Positions 27,780 to 40,381 are shown, counted from the stretch's first letter. The stretch: DNA of 64,000 nucleotides from Clonostachys chloroleuca (GCA_037952775.1 JBANAY010000003.1:2418001-2482000); one strand, 5' to 3'. Program-made: numbers and translations. Notes: generated by a model from the letters alone, not told the origin.

Positions 27780-30203
27780 CTTGTAGCTGGAGGTAGCTCG
27801 GATTGACAGGAAGGTGTAGAATGAGCAACTAGAGCTCCGTGAGATGCGGTTTACGGGAGAGCGAAAATTGCAATTGGGATGGCGGCCGGCCGTGTTTAAA
27901 ACCAAGCTGGTGAATGCGCGGCTGCTGCTCGTGGTTCGGCTTTGGGGAGCTCCAGAATCGGGAAGCTCTGGGCCTGGGCGGAGAAACTAGAGAGTTCTCC
28001 GACACGACAATTGGAGGGAAAACGTGTTGTGTAGGAGCTCCGGCAACAGCGAGGGGTCTGGGATAATTCCAGTTTACGTGAACGACTGTTTCTTGGCCTT
28101 GCTCTACTAGCTGAAACAGGGGAATGGCTATTCTTATGGCGTCTCCTGCCTGGATGACCTGATTCCCAACCACGGCCCAGGAGCAGGTGGTGTTGTAGAA
28201 TGGGGGCAGGCCCGGCGGTCATATCCTTCTTGGACCGACCCCGCCAATTCCGTACATAGAAACTCCCCTACCGAGTCGATCTGAGCAACAGTAGTGCTGC
28301 ACTAGCATTCCAACGGCCTCAATGCAGGAATTTGTCCCACGGCGCCGGGAGAAAGGCGCTCCGAAAGGTTTCCGAGTGTAATAGCGCATAGGTACAGTAC
28401 AAATTAGTGCCCCGCGAGGCGCTGAATCGCCTTGGATAGCACTCCCAGCGCACTGGCACCAGCCTGCTACCCCTCCCCCACGTCATTGAAGCCAGGACCC
28501 CGCATCGGGGTTCGCAGTGCTGATTCCGCTCCAGCAAGGGTCACGCAAGTTCTCACCAATCACGCTCAGAAGAAAATCATCCTCAGTCCTCACCAGCGAG
28601 CCATTTCTACCTTTCAAGTTCAAGAGAACGCGGCACATGAGGCCAACCCTTCAACAATGCAGCCGTGGTGGCCCATGCCGTCACTCCGATTCTCGGCCGG
28701 GATTCGCTGCCCTGTGCCCCTCCATTTCGCGGATTATTTTCTGTCCGTCAGACTTACCTAATTTGCCGTCGCTCTGATTGGTGGAAAAACACCCGCGAAA
28801 TAATCCGTTGGTACTTGAATTCGGTTGTTTTTCCTTGGTCCCCGTTGAGCTTCAACGCCCAACGTCGAACTCGACCACGCCCCTGTCCTCTCCAGCAAAT
28901 AAGCGCTCCCCTTAGCTGGCTTGACTGGTCTGCTGCCATCCAATGTGCAGATTTATTCCTTCTATGAGAGCTTCAGCCCTCGTAAGAAAATCTTTTCCTC
29001 CCTTGCCGTGACTAATGGCCCGCACCTGACCTCCCTGTACCACTCCGAGGAGCTCTCTGGCTTGATGCTCACGACATCACACGGCCCAAGACAATACTCC
29101 GGGCGTACCTATCCGCTCCACCCCTCGGTAGATATGGACTTTCAGTCATGTCCAGCAATGCATAGCGCAGGCAGCTATATGCTCCGGAATAATGCCAGGA
29201 CGATGGGAAGCACCCCTCGATCGTAGATACGGATCCAGGATCGGTCCTCCTGCTGCGATCCGAATTACAAACAGGGCTATTGGCAATATCTGGTAATTCC
29301 CAACCCGGACAACCTACCTTCTTGATACGCTGTACATTCCGCTTCAAGGCCCCGGACGACGATCTTGACGCCAAGCCTCCTGAATTAGACAGCTGGATAG
29401 TTAGCGAGAACGTTCTTGCAGACAGTAGTCTTGCTTTCGGAGCCTGGGCCATGCAATGGCTGACCCCCATATCGAATTCATCCCACGCTTATTACTGCTT
29501 CGGGCTAGCTTTCTTCTTCATTTTTTCTTCAAGGCATGGTACCATGTGGTTTCTGACCAGGTGCATGCAGCAATACGGGGGTTCAACGTTGCCCCTTCGT
29601 ACTCTGAGCAACCTGAGGCGATGACAAAAATGTAACATCACCAACATCCCAGCTTCTATTCTATTCGTTTTGCTTTTTCCTGGCTCCTGAAAGCGGCTTC
29701 CTGCAGAGTCTCGACCTGCGTTATGGCCCTCCCTTCTGTCAGACTAATGAGAGACGCAGTCTTCTATGGCCGTTGCCTCCAATACCCCCAAATCCCCCGA
29801 GGTGGGCATGCCTTCAACCAGCGTGGATCCATTGAATCCACACCCTCCGCATCCACATTCATTAGCGTGCACCTCACAATCCCGACGGAAGCCAAGCGTC
29901 CCCATGATAGAAGCGCGGTGGAGGATCTCGGTACAATGCTTGCACCCAGCCGGGCACTGGACGTCTTCCAGGTCGGCCTAAGTTGCGACTTGGTACAGAT
30001 GACAAGTCACTTACGGTGATCATATAAAAGCTGGGGTTCGCTTCTCGAGAGCAAAATTGCCCCTGTTCTCTTCATCCCTTTGATTTTTCTTTTCTTCAGG
30101 CCTGTTTCCTCACCTGTTTACCCCGTGATTCAGATACCCTTATCGTACCACCATTCTCATACCCTCTTGTATACGACCAATTGCCCTTTTATTCTCAACG
30201 GCC
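27780..30203. other. 2.4-kb divergent region between oxidoreductase and aldolase genes
   Basis: No gene is supported; the longest open frames lack protein character. A TATAAA box at 30023-30028, 176 bases before the aldolase start, is listed separately. The region is long enough to hold shared regulatory elements. Confidence 0.5.
30023..30028 (+). promoter_or_regulatory. TATA box of the aldolase gene
   Basis: TATAAA within CATATAAAAG, 176 bases upstream of the start at 30204, at a distance usual for inducible fungal genes. A pyrimidine-rich leader follows. Confidence 0.5.
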
Positions 30204-31192
30204 ATGCCTTCAGTAAATACCAACCAGAGTGGCAACGGCAATGCCGTTACCGGCCGCCCCCTCCCATGTGGCATCTACGCACCTGTCATGACCTTCTTCG
30301 ATCCGGAGACCGAGGAAGTCGATATTCCTGCAGTTAAGAAGCATGCCGAACGCCTAGTACGCAGCGGCCTCGTTGGTATCGTGACCCTCGGCTCCAATGG
30401 CGAAGCTGTCCACTGCACCCGTGAAGAGAAACTTGCCGTTACCAAGGCTACGCGTGAAGCACTTGACGCCGCCGGGTTCGAATCAACACCCATCATCTTC
30501 GGAGGCACTGAGGGTAGTGTCAAGGGCACCATCGAGCTGAGCAAGCTAGCTGCCGAGAACGGAGCCGATTACAACATGCTTCTCCCCCTTCCTACTACAA
30601 AGCCCAAACAGACACCGAGGCCGTAGTAAACTACTTCCGAGCTGTTGCCGACGGGAGCCCTCTGCCCATCATCATCTACAACTACCCTGGCGCCGTTTCT
30701 GGCACTGACTTGGACAGTGACACCCTAATTGAACTCGCTCAACACCCTAACATCGTTGGCACCAAGTTCACATGTGGAAACACTGGAAAGCTCACCCGCG
30801 TAGCGCAAGCAACAGACGCCAAGACCCCCTTCCAGCAAGGATCGGGGTATATGGCATTCGGTGGCATGTGCGACTTCACGGTCCAGACCCTCGTAAGCGG
30901 CGGTAGTGGAATCATCGCTGGCGGTGCCAACGTCATGCCCAAACTCTGCACCAAGGTATGGGATCTCTACGCCGAGGGTAAGAAGGAAGAGGCCGCCGCC
31001 CTGCAAAAGGTATTGAGCAAGGGCGACTGGCCCTTGACCAAGGCCGCGATTGCCGGCACCAAGCAGGCTATTCAGACATATTACGGGTACGGAGGATACC
31101 CTCGGCAACCTCTGAAGCGCCTGACAAAGGCCCAGGTTGCTGCCATTGAGGAGGGCACCCGTGAGGCCATGAAGGTTGAGCTGAGCCTGTGA
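30204..31192 (+). CDS. DapA/KDG-aldolase-family lyase, frameshifted
   Basis: This belongs to the class I (Schiff-base) pyruvate aldolases: dihydrodipicolinate synthase, 2-keto-3-deoxy-sugar-acid aldolase or HOGA types. Fungi make lysine through alpha-aminoadipate, so a catabolic aldolase such as L-2-keto-3-deoxygalactonate or -rhamnonate aldolase is more likely than DapA. The TIM barrel starts at CGIYAPVMTFFDPETEEVD. GSNGEAVHCT corresponds to the GTTGE motif, the catalytic Tyr lies in IIYNYPG (about 158-160) and the Schiff-base Lys in VGTKFTCGN (about 188). The reading frame breaks in a C5 run at 30584-30588. One additional C gives LLPPSYYKAQTDTEAVV and a 329-residue protein, normal for the family. 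The start at 30204 is the first ATG after a TATA box. The exact substrate is unknown. Confidence 0.85.
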
Positions 31193-34100
31193 AGTAGTGG
31201 ACGGCATGCAAGGGGAGCCGTGTTCGTGCGCGAATATGAGACGGAGAAGTGATGATCTGACGTCGCAATCAATGTTTTCTTTGTAATAGCATTTTGGCCT
31301 GAGGAAAGAAAAAAAAACCTGGCGATAGTCTTCGGCTCTCGGATTGAAAACTTCATTCGGTATTTCCAGAATTGATATGTCTTTTGTGATAGTGTATTTG
31401 CAAATTCTGTCTTGAAATAATTGATCGATTCAATATTATCTTGTTTCATCAAAGTGGGTGAACTAGGTATTTGATAATTCATGACACTTATTCCGGAGGC
31501 CCAAGTGTGGTTCTGCCGCCTCGTTCGGAAAACTTCCTACAACCTACATTCGGAAGACGCCGTACCCCATATGATCTAGTTTTCAAGGACTTCTTCGATG
31601 AACTCGGACGAAGATGATGTTTCCAGTCCACAACGGCCGCTCAGTGCTTGCCACATTCAGACCCAGAGGGAAAGGCTCATCCTATACGCCTGATACAAAA
31701 TCCAAGAGCAGTGGCAGCCAAGATCGCAGATTATCATGCGGTCAGCCTAGAAGATGAGGCATTTTTGTCTCTCAAATCAAATCAGGGGATGCGTTTGCGT
31801 GGTTACTTGGACGACGATGAAAGCGCCCCCAGGTGCGAAATATGCAGGTCTATCTCCATTTCCATGGTTACTAGGGCTGAATTAGGTACGATTGAAGGAT
31901 CGTTAGACAAGAACATAGATAAAGAGAGTTAAGTATCTTGCAACAGTCATAGCATACCCGTTTCCATGAGTGGTTCAGTGCTCTAGGCCGGCAGCTACCC
32001 CCACGGGCATGGTATCCCAAGATGCGCACCAAGGTACGTTCGGATTTTGGTGGTGTTGTCTCCTTAAATTATATTGGAAGTGCCGATCAGATGATTGGAG
32101 ATCTCGGAACCCTCCCCTTGGGGTGTGGCCCTAAGGGTTGGTGTGGTCCCGTTGCCTATCACACCAGAATTCACTTCTAAAGGACATGTCCGGGAAACAG
32201 ATCGAGGTACCCGAGAGCACGATGATCTATTAGGCAACACGGCGCAGATCTGTACCTTTAATTGGAAACTGGTGAGGGGACATGATTCTTACGGATGGTG
32301 GAGGCCAAAGACTTTATCCTTGCCACTCGCGGGGAACCTGGACGGAGCCCAGATACTTTAGGCGGCAGCAGCATCCAGCCATCTTAATGCTATTTCTTAT
32401 AAGTCACCTAACTATCCTCAAGTTTCATAGTCGAGTTATCTCGTCGTAGCGGCTCGAGAGAACCCCGCAAGTGTTGAGCAAGACAGATGGCACAACAAGA
32501 TCTCTGGCTCATGATTCTAGGCACAATTTCGAAAAACAAGAAACACAAAACGTAGTAGATAAAAAAGTATACAAGTTTTGATCCTTACCTATTATTGTCG
32601 TCATTGTTATTAACCAACAGAGCTCTCGTAACTAGAATTGATATACACAAGCTAAGCATAGCGATCTGGGGTACAACTTCATATCATCCTCCATGGCATA
32701 ACACGGGCATATATATACCTAATTCTCAGCTACGGTCGATTGATTAGGGTTTTTATTGGGCCGATGCAGTAACATCAGACGTTACTGGTATGAACTTGAT
32801 AATGAACGGTAGCGTCTAGTGTAAGCCGTTCAGGCTGCCGCGCGGTCCGAGGCATGTTGATCTGCTTTCTAAATTAGCAGATTCAATTATAAATTTGGCA
32901 GTCACTCATTCATGAATCCTAGGTCATGTAGGTAATGCAGTTCTCTCTTTGTCGATTCCAAGTTCAGTGGCCGCTCTTCCTCGTTGAGGAGTGCGCACCA
33001 TTCTCAGGGGCAAGAGGAGACACAAACAACAAATTTATGAGTTTCCCTAGGTATTATTCCTGATACTTCTCCTCCGGCGCTCAGTTTTTCCTTGCTGGCA
33101 ACCTCACCTCGATATTCGTTTTCAGAATGGTCTCAGATTGCTCTAATCTTATGATCACCACGTTTCTGAGCTATTCCATTGCTGGGTGTTTTTCTTCCCA
33201 TTATTCGACTGCTTTCGGTGCAGTCAGGATCAATTCGCTTCTTTTCTTCCACTCGTTGTACTCGTTGCTATATCTCGTTCATTTTACCAAGTATTTGACG
33301 AGTGGTGGTTTTTCTTTCGGACGGATGAGTTTTCTGTCTACAATCTTTTCAATTTCCCATTGATTCTCCCATTCCTTCGACCTTCACAGGGTCTGGTTCC
33401 TCAACATTCCTTCCCCATGGATCTCCCAGCCCCAGGCAGAGTAGTGGGCGAGTGGTTTTGGATTTACAAGAGGTTTCTCCCCCATAGTCAGATCTGTGTG
33501 AAGTAATAATTAAACTCCCAATGTTAGTCAACTTAAGTGACGAGGTAATCCCTCTCTACTTGAACTGGTATATAATCCAAGCATCTAAGTAGGAATCAGC
33601 CCCGGTCGACTTCCGCTGGGCCTGAATATCCTCTGTCGCCTTATGTCGATCCAGCAGCGGTCGACCTCTTGCGTACAAATGTAGTAAGATTGGCTATCTT
33701 GAAAGTACGCATACCTGGCTTTCTCCTATAGAACAGTGCGTTTAATTTAACCCTACCATAAAGGATAGGAATCTCCACAACGTGGGCTGACATGGCTGCA
33801 TATGGTCACCAACAACCAGAGGAACAGACAGACGGTTTGGGTTTCAAACAGGACATTTATCAACAAAAAAAAAAGAAAAAAAAAGAGGAAAAAACATACA
33901 ACAGCCGGTATTCGCTGGTCGTCACCGACCCAACTACTAATCGGCCCCTTATCCGTTTAACTAGGCGAGAGCGGACGGGATCGCGTGTTCTCGAATAGGT
34001 ATGGTCGTATGTGACAGAGGTATGTGTAAATGCAATTATATAGAGCTAGTAGAATCTTTTTGCAGTTACAAGACATGCTTTACGCGGCTGTTCTCAACGA

Positions 34101-34652
34101 TGATACGGTTCGAGACCTACAGTTTGGGACTGAAATGCTTTGGACGATGATAGGTTTCATAGTTGAAATGATTTATCTGCCTTGGTCTCCCATCCTAGCT
34201 CGGCATTTGGTCGAAGGCAAGGGCAGGCAATGTGATGGCAGCACAGTCATGAACGCTCAGACAGATCACAGTAGCCGTTGTTGAAGCAAATCAATATGAG
34301 AATGCATGTTCATCGATTTTGAAAGCACGGTGGCTTGGCCAGGTCTATTCATTAAGATCTAGCTACCCAACTTTTTAGTCCCGATATCTACGCATCTCGG
34401 TGTCGAATACTACTACATATCCGATGGGTGGGGGGGGCAAAGACACATTTTTTCCCGAGTTATCAAGGTTCGTCAAAAAACATAACCGTAAACGCCGTAA
34501 GCTGACCTGCGTAGGGGTTGGGTGTTAGTCCAAAAAATGCATTCTCCACATGTTTTCATCGACTATCAACATGTTTCGCAGAATGTCTTTCGCCGAGCTC
34601 AAGGGACGCAACGTACCGTGGACGTAAAAAAGTGAAGCTCGTAACTAGCTTT
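31193..34652. other. 3.5-kb gene-poor, AT-rich region
   Basis: No gene is supported. One 94-codon open frame (31648-31932) has protein-like character in its first 70 codons and is followed by a possible donor (GTACGA), but it has no ATG start and no recognisable domain; it may be an exon or relic. Mixed A-tracts occur at about 33865-33893. The stretch between 32360 and 33130 looks empty. Confidence 0.45.
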
Positions 34653-35046
34653 TTAACCGTTGAGGGTCTGGTCGGACAGGATGTCGGAGTCACCGGCATC
34701 GAGGATGACCATGGTTCCGCAGCGGAAGAGACGACCGCAAGCAGTTCCCATCTCGACGTTGTTGCCCGAAAAGTGGTGGACGGGGACCTTGCTGAGCATG
34801 GCATAGTCTAGGTATTTATGTTAGGATCTTCCTTCTGGGGCATTGGCGAGGAGTCAATTGCTTACACTCGAGCTCAGACTTGCGGAGAGGAGGGGTGTTG
34901 GCAGCGATCAGGATCAGCTTGGCCTTGCCGCTGCGGAGAGACTTGAGGGAAGTCTTGTAGCCCAGAGAGATCTTTCCGGACTTGACGACGAGGGCCAGAC
35001 GCTGACCGAGGGTGTCGCTGGACTTGTTCTTGCTGTTGCGGGCCAT
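34653..35046 (-). CDS. rpl30: Large-subunit ribosomal protein eL30
   Basis: eL30 is a 60S subunit protein. In budding yeast it also binds its own transcript to block splicing. Two minus-strand exons, 34866-35046 and 34653-34807, join in phase and give 111 residues, the standard size. The start [20 protein letters not shown] and the core [23 protein letters not shown] are typical. The second exon carries [22 protein letters not shown] and ends LSDQTLNG. The intron is 58 bases with a GTAAGC donor. Coding bias is strong, as expected of a highly expressed gene. A CACGTG and an ACCCTAA motif stand about 125-140 bases upstream of the start. Confidence 0.97.
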
Positions 35047-35169
35047 CTTGGATGTGGTTGTCGGGTTGTCGGGTTGTCGAAGGTAACCTTGGTGCGATGG
35101 TGAATCTCCAAATCTCCGAACTAAAAAAGTTCGTGATATTGAAAGTCAATTTGAGAAACCCATGTGCGG

Positions 35170-35186
35170 TCACGTGTGATTAGGGT
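35170..35186. promoter_or_regulatory. Cbf1-type E-box next to Tbf1-type ACCCTAA in the rpl30 promoter
   Basis: TCACGTG at 35170-35176 is followed at once by TTAGGGT at 35180-35186, which reads ACCCTAA on the rpl30 strand. Cbf1 and Tbf1 sites of this kind are known ribosomal-protein promoter elements in several ascomycetes. They lie about 125-140 bases from the start codon. Confidence 0.5.
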
Positions 35187-35367
35187 GTATTACACTATCA
35201 GTTTCTTGGCGCCGGTGTTAGTCAGCAAATATCAACCGCCACCAAGTTCCGCCGACCTAACCTAGAGCGTAATGCACAGAGTGCATTGAAGCATCCAAGG
35301 ATGTTGCCATCAACTCGATTTCAACTTCTTGCCTCTGGTATGTCTCTTAACATGTAACAACAATAAG

Positions 35368-35838
35368 CTCAATGGGACGAAGAAATCGGGCTATGATCCA
35401 TATCAACATAAAAGGTGCAAAGGAACATTGGGGACAGTAACGGATGCCTCTTGTGATTGTTATTCAGTAGTGTCCCCGCCTTTCGAGTCGAACGATTTTT
35501 ACAATATTGGTAAGTGATCTTGAGATTCGGAGAAGGTGATTCATTTTATCGCTCCAGATCATTTGCAAGAGTCTATGAAGGAAATAAATGTAGCAGTCAC
35601 AGGAAACACCTACTACAAGTTCTCCGAGAGCTTTCTCAAGTGTAACGATAACGACAAGCGTCTTCTTCGTCTAATCTCTAAGAAGGAAGGAATCACCGTG
35701 TGGTATGGTAGCAAGCTGACAGCGTACTATCACGTTACAATGTCGCTTGGTCTCGTTCTTACTAAAGTGAGAGCATACTTCCACGATTGCCGTGTTTCAT
35801 GCATCCACACGCCTGAAGCAACCATTGCGCTGCCTTAG
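35368..35838 (+). CDS. Possible small Cys-containing protein, start unresolved
   Basis: I do not recognise this sequence. Two open segments, 35368-35510 and 35559-35838, join in phase across a 48-base intron with a GTAAGT donor and CCAG acceptor. Together they encode about 140 residues with at least six Cys (KRCKGTLG, ASCDCY, FLKCND, FHDCRVSC) and a mixed, protein-like composition. No in-frame ATG or clean upstream exon was found. ATG at 35301 lies in another frame, and the one obvious donor (35338) does not give the right phase. It could be a partial model, a decayed small secreted protein gene, or chance. It starts about 320 bases from rpl30 and is divergent from it. Confidence 0.25.
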
Positions 35839-38320
35839 CACCCGTTCCACAAGGTACAATAACATGATCATGCAAGAAAATTTCAAGTTCAAGGAATAAG
35901 AGAACGAGTGCCCACCTGTCGAAGGTATCACAGCACCAAAAAGGTGATTCAATTAATGTAGAGTCGGTGCTTATCACTCGCGTAGCCGGTGTAGTCTGGG
36001 CGAAGCCTCCAGGAGATAAGCTACTGAAACGTGAAGATTGTAAAGCATTTGTCAGATGTTCATCGATACTACGCAGATTCAGCTGAACGGGGGACTTTTT
36101 GATGGCGCCCAAAAGAAGCAGGTGCAGGAATAGAAGCCGAGTTGCAATAACCAGCATTCACGATTGTTTCTCTTTGGGGCAGACAACTCAGACATTCCAG
36201 CCCAAAGAAGCTCTCCGGTCCATCCGAAACTGGACTTCATTGGACAGATCGGATATCTCTGCCAAATCTGGCGCCTCAGCTGAAAAAAAAAGAACGATGT
36301 CTCCGTGAAATGCATGAAAACCACACACATCGCGGCTGAGGGAGCTGAATCACGCTACTTCATCATATTTGAAGCTTGGACACTACAACTGGATCTGGCA
36401 AATCATGGACAAGTGCGCCCTTCTTTCATTTTGGAGGCAAGTACCTGAGAAGTCACCTCGATGTTACACGCAGGCGACTAGAGGGGGCAAGGATCCCGGG
36501 TGTTTCGCCGCGCTCGAAATCTTGATGATCATTCACACCCTTCTCCAGCCCCTCCGTGAGACTTTCTAGAAATCATGCAGAACAAACCGGGCGGATGGGC
36601 ACTGCGTTAGCGGAAAATATGGGGTTTGCATGCATGATCATGGAGTCGAGCGTGATGGGCCCGGTCAAGAAGAACCACCGAGGAAGAGAGGGAATAAAAG
36701 ACAAGGGGGGAGGGGTGTATGAATTCTGGATACGCGCATGACGTCCCAGGCTCATCCTGGGTTTTTAGTCCTGGGATCTATTGACAAACGAGATCCTCTT
36801 GAGCAAGAAACTGTATCCAGTAAATAGTCCCATGTAGGTGCCTCGTGTAGATGAGGCACACGGCCACCGGACCAGCACGTGACAACCGAATCCAATCTTC
36901 CAGGCAATGTGGGTTTATGCTACGCAAGAAGCTTCGAGGATATTACGAATGGATGTCTCAGACCAATGGGGGCCAGAGAACGGGGTGGACAATCCCTGGC
37001 GTGACTCGAATGAGGGCCTGGTAGCAATTTTCCAATGGTTGAGTAACAAACCAATTATCAGTAGATTTCTGGCACGACTGTTACGTCTTTCCCTAGGTAC
37101 TTTATTGGTTTCCTCTTGGCATAGGGCTGGGAGGGGAATCCAAAGGTCTGCCTCTCTAAAATACCATGTGTAAGGTATGTAAGTCTACATCTGATCTGCA
37201 TATAAGTGAGCAGGAATCATCTACTCCAACAAATAAGGCCCTGCAGGAACGTAGGTACTAATCATTCTAAAAAATAATGTTCAAGGTTGAATCTAAGGTT
37301 AATGAAGTCCAGAGAACACCAAACAACTGGGGGACTGGAAAAACGGGAGGGCGAGGCGAGGTACACGGCTATTCGGCATGGGCTGCCTCCCGCTCGTACA
37401 AAATCCATTTGAAGTTGAGGATGACAAACCGTACAAGCGTAATTCCCTTTCTGTGCCTAGCAGCAATGTAAGAAGGAAAAAATGCCGTCTTGGCTGCATT
37501 CGATTCCTTTCCATCCCGCGTTGTGGGAGGACTTGAGATCGGCCAAGGAGATCTCTCCCAGAGGGCACGTGGGCCCGCTACGTTGTCTCATAGGTTTAAG
37601 CTTAACATGGCCGATCCGAATTAGGTAGATGGGTCTTGTCTTGACCCCACAACTATTCTCGGGTAGGTCGGGAAACCCGGCACATTCTGCTTCTCCCACC
37701 CCTCCTCCCCTGTACGGGCCTCCTGTCTACCTTTGCCTAGGGTCCAAATTGCCCGACCGAGGTGATTCATTGCCATTGGCAGATCGTTAGCGAGGAGCAG
37801 GTTGAGAAGAGGAAGGAGGAGTAAGAGCGGGGGAGAAAAGAAATTACTCTCAAGTCCCCATAGTCAGACGAGCAACGATTATTTTCATGCTGGTGAAGTG
37901 GCTTCTGGGGATTCAACGTCGTACCCACCAATTCATATGCAGACCCCAGAGCACGATCGCGTGCCAAGTGGCCAAGAAAGGCCAAGCGATGAGAACAGCA
38001 AGTGGTCACGCAACCACTGGAGAACGTCAACGACATCAATTCAGCACCAGAGTTTGCGACAGGGAGGAGAAGATTTCCAACAAACACGTTGTATTTAGGG
38101 GAGAACTGTGTACACGAAGTGCTAGGCCCTGCCCATTTTCTATATCTGATATCACTGTGGTTCCTCCACATGCAGCCCAAAAGCCGGGGGTATCACAATC
38201 CGGCAACAGCAAGAAATTCCAAAACTGTATTAATTAAAGGCAGATCCGGTTAAGATGCAAGTATCCAAAGAGCGTCGTATAATCTAGGATTGCGTAGTAA
38301 ACTCAACGTTTTTCATCCAT
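35839..38320. other. 2.5-kb region with no supported gene
   Basis: Only short open frames are seen. A minus-strand frame at 35762-36157 starts with a signal-peptide-like segment but is unsupported (see findings). CACGTG occurs at about 36877 and 37566. The last 300 bases hold the 3' flank of the phosphate permease gene. Confidence 0.45.
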
Positions 38321-40381
38321 TTATCGGACGAAGTGAGGGGCGTTGAGGAACAGACCCATGGTGCAGCCACCAATGAGACCGGCAATAGGGATGGTCATGA
38401 TCCAGGAGAAGACCAAGAGACCGACTCGGGACCAGTTGACGGCCTTAAAGGTTCCGTTGCAGAGACCGACACCAACGGTAGCACCAGTGATACACATGGA
38501 GGTAGAGACGGGGAGAGAGTACTGGGAGAAGACCAGGATGGTAATGGCGGCACCCATTTCCATGGAGGAACCACGGGAAGGAGAGTGGTAGGTGATCTTG
38601 TTACCCATGACTATTCATCTAAGTTAGCTTATACTGTATTCGTTCATGGACTGGGGTTGTAAATTTGGAACATACCTTTCATGATGTTGTATCCGTAGGT
38701 GATGAAACCGATGCAAATGGTCAGAGCAGTGACAGCGATCTGCCAGAGAGGAACATCGGCCTTGGCAGCAGTAGCAGTGCCAGTGGACCAGGCAGAGTAC
38801 ATAGCAGCCCAGACACCGACAGCGTTACCAACATCGTTGGCACCGTGAGCGAAAGAGGCAGTGCAGGCAGTGATGATCTGGACGAAAGAGTACAGGTACT
38901 CAACCTCGTTGGGGTACTTGGTAGCGTGAGCATAGACACGAGCCATGCGCTTACCCTCAGGAGTACCCTCAATACCGATCTGAGCAGTGTGGATGTCATA
39001 GTAGAGACCATACATGAGGGCGACGACGACCATAGCAGGGAGACGCTTGAGGATGGCAATCAAGTTGTGGCGTTCGTAAATGGAGCCAGCACCCATGGGG
39101 TTGTCGTGGAGAGTGCGCATAGCCCAACCGAGAGGGCTAGAGGACTTGCGGAGCTTGGCGTGGTGGCGCTCAAGAGCCTCAGCCATCATTTGACGGTAGT
39201 CAGCCTGGGTAGCCTCGGCCAGGATAAGACGCTTCTCGGTCTGCTCGACACTCTTGGTGGCGTTGTTGTCAACGGGGGCAATAACATCACCGTCTTGGGA
39301 GTTGTTGCTCTTCTTTCCGTCGTACTCGATAGAGTCGGCGGCCTCGGGCTTGCTGACACCGGCGGCTTCGTCGTCAGCGTCGTGCTGGATAACGGCGTAG
39401 TTGGGGACGCGGGCGAGATGAGCATCGGTAGGAGGCATGCGCTGGAAGAGGAGAGGTCCCTGGATAAAGTGGTACCACTTGAGGGTGTAGTCCTTTTTGA
39501 TGACCTTGCCGTGGACGAAGGGGACGAAGAAGAAAGCGGAGAGGAAGAACAGGCCCCAACCAACACCCACTAGGATTCGTTATTAGCGACCAGCTAGTTT
39601 GAGGAGCATCATGCCTCGGCGGAAAGATACTTACTGGTGACAGCGGCGATATACCATGCGGGCTTCTCAGCAAGACCTAGGCGGGGAGATCCCTTGTAGA
39701 CGATGGAGAGAGAGCAGACAGTACCGGCAATCAGGAAGAAGAAGGGAGAGGTCCAGACAGCCCAGGGGACGGGGTCCTTGCGCATGTGGACGACGGTCTT
39801 GATGAGCATGAAGATGATGGCAGCGAAGCAGCCAGAGATGGCAGGAGCCATACCGAGACCAGCGAAGATGGCACCAAGGCCAGATCCCTTGTTCCATCCC
39901 CACTGGACACCACTAGCACCGACAGTGGCGACACCGACACCAGCAATCGAGGAGATCAGAGAGTATGTGGAGGAGACGTGAGCGTTGTGGCGAGTACACC
40001 ACATGACCCAAGTTGCAGCACCGGCGGAGGCACAAGTGAAGGCGAGGAGCTGGACGCCAGCGTTGTTCTCGAAGGCGGAGATGGGGATGATACCGTTCTT
40101 GATGGTGGAGGCAGTACGGGCACCGACAGCCAGCGCACCCGTCATTTCGAAGACCAGGCAAAGAACCATGGCCCATCGGTAGGTGATGGAGCGCGAGGAC
40201 ACACTGGTGGCCCAGGCGTTGGCGACATCATCTAGACACGCGAGTTAGACACTAACAAGTAGAAGCAAGCTTCGCATCGCAGCTGGGAAGGGGGAAACGT
40301 ACTGGCACCGTTGTTGTAAGCCTCGAGAAGGGCAAACATGGTGCCAATGGCAAAGACGTAGGTATACTCGGTGAGCACCAT
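38321..40381 (-). CDS. pho89: PHO-4/Pho89-type phosphate permease (PiT family)
   Basis: A high-affinity, cation-coupled phosphate symporter of the plasma membrane (PiT family, Neurospora PHO-4, yeast Pho89). Four minus-strand exons, 40303-40381, 39635-40231, 38676-39569 and 38321-38610, join in phase and give 619 residues. The N-terminal half has the signature NNGANDVANAWATSV across the first intron. The C-terminal half repeats it as AHGANDVGNAVGVWA. Each half contains several hydrophobic membrane segments. They are separated by a long charged cytosolic loop (roughly 260-400) with NNSQDGD and EQTEKRL. The start MVLTEYTYVFAIGT is the first ATG. A TATATATA box lies about 207 bases upstream, which suits a phosphate-starvation-induced gene. 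Coding bias is strong. Confidence 0.95.

Noticed and set aside
33127..33506. Hydrophobic frames in T-rich sequence
   Set aside because: Hydrophobicity follows from the T-rich composition; two frames look equally membrane-like.
38665..39573. A 302-codon plus-strand frame opposite the phosphate permease
   Set aside because: It is the antisense shadow of a strongly biased permease exon; its Gly/Ser/Val-rich translation has no domain and no splice context.
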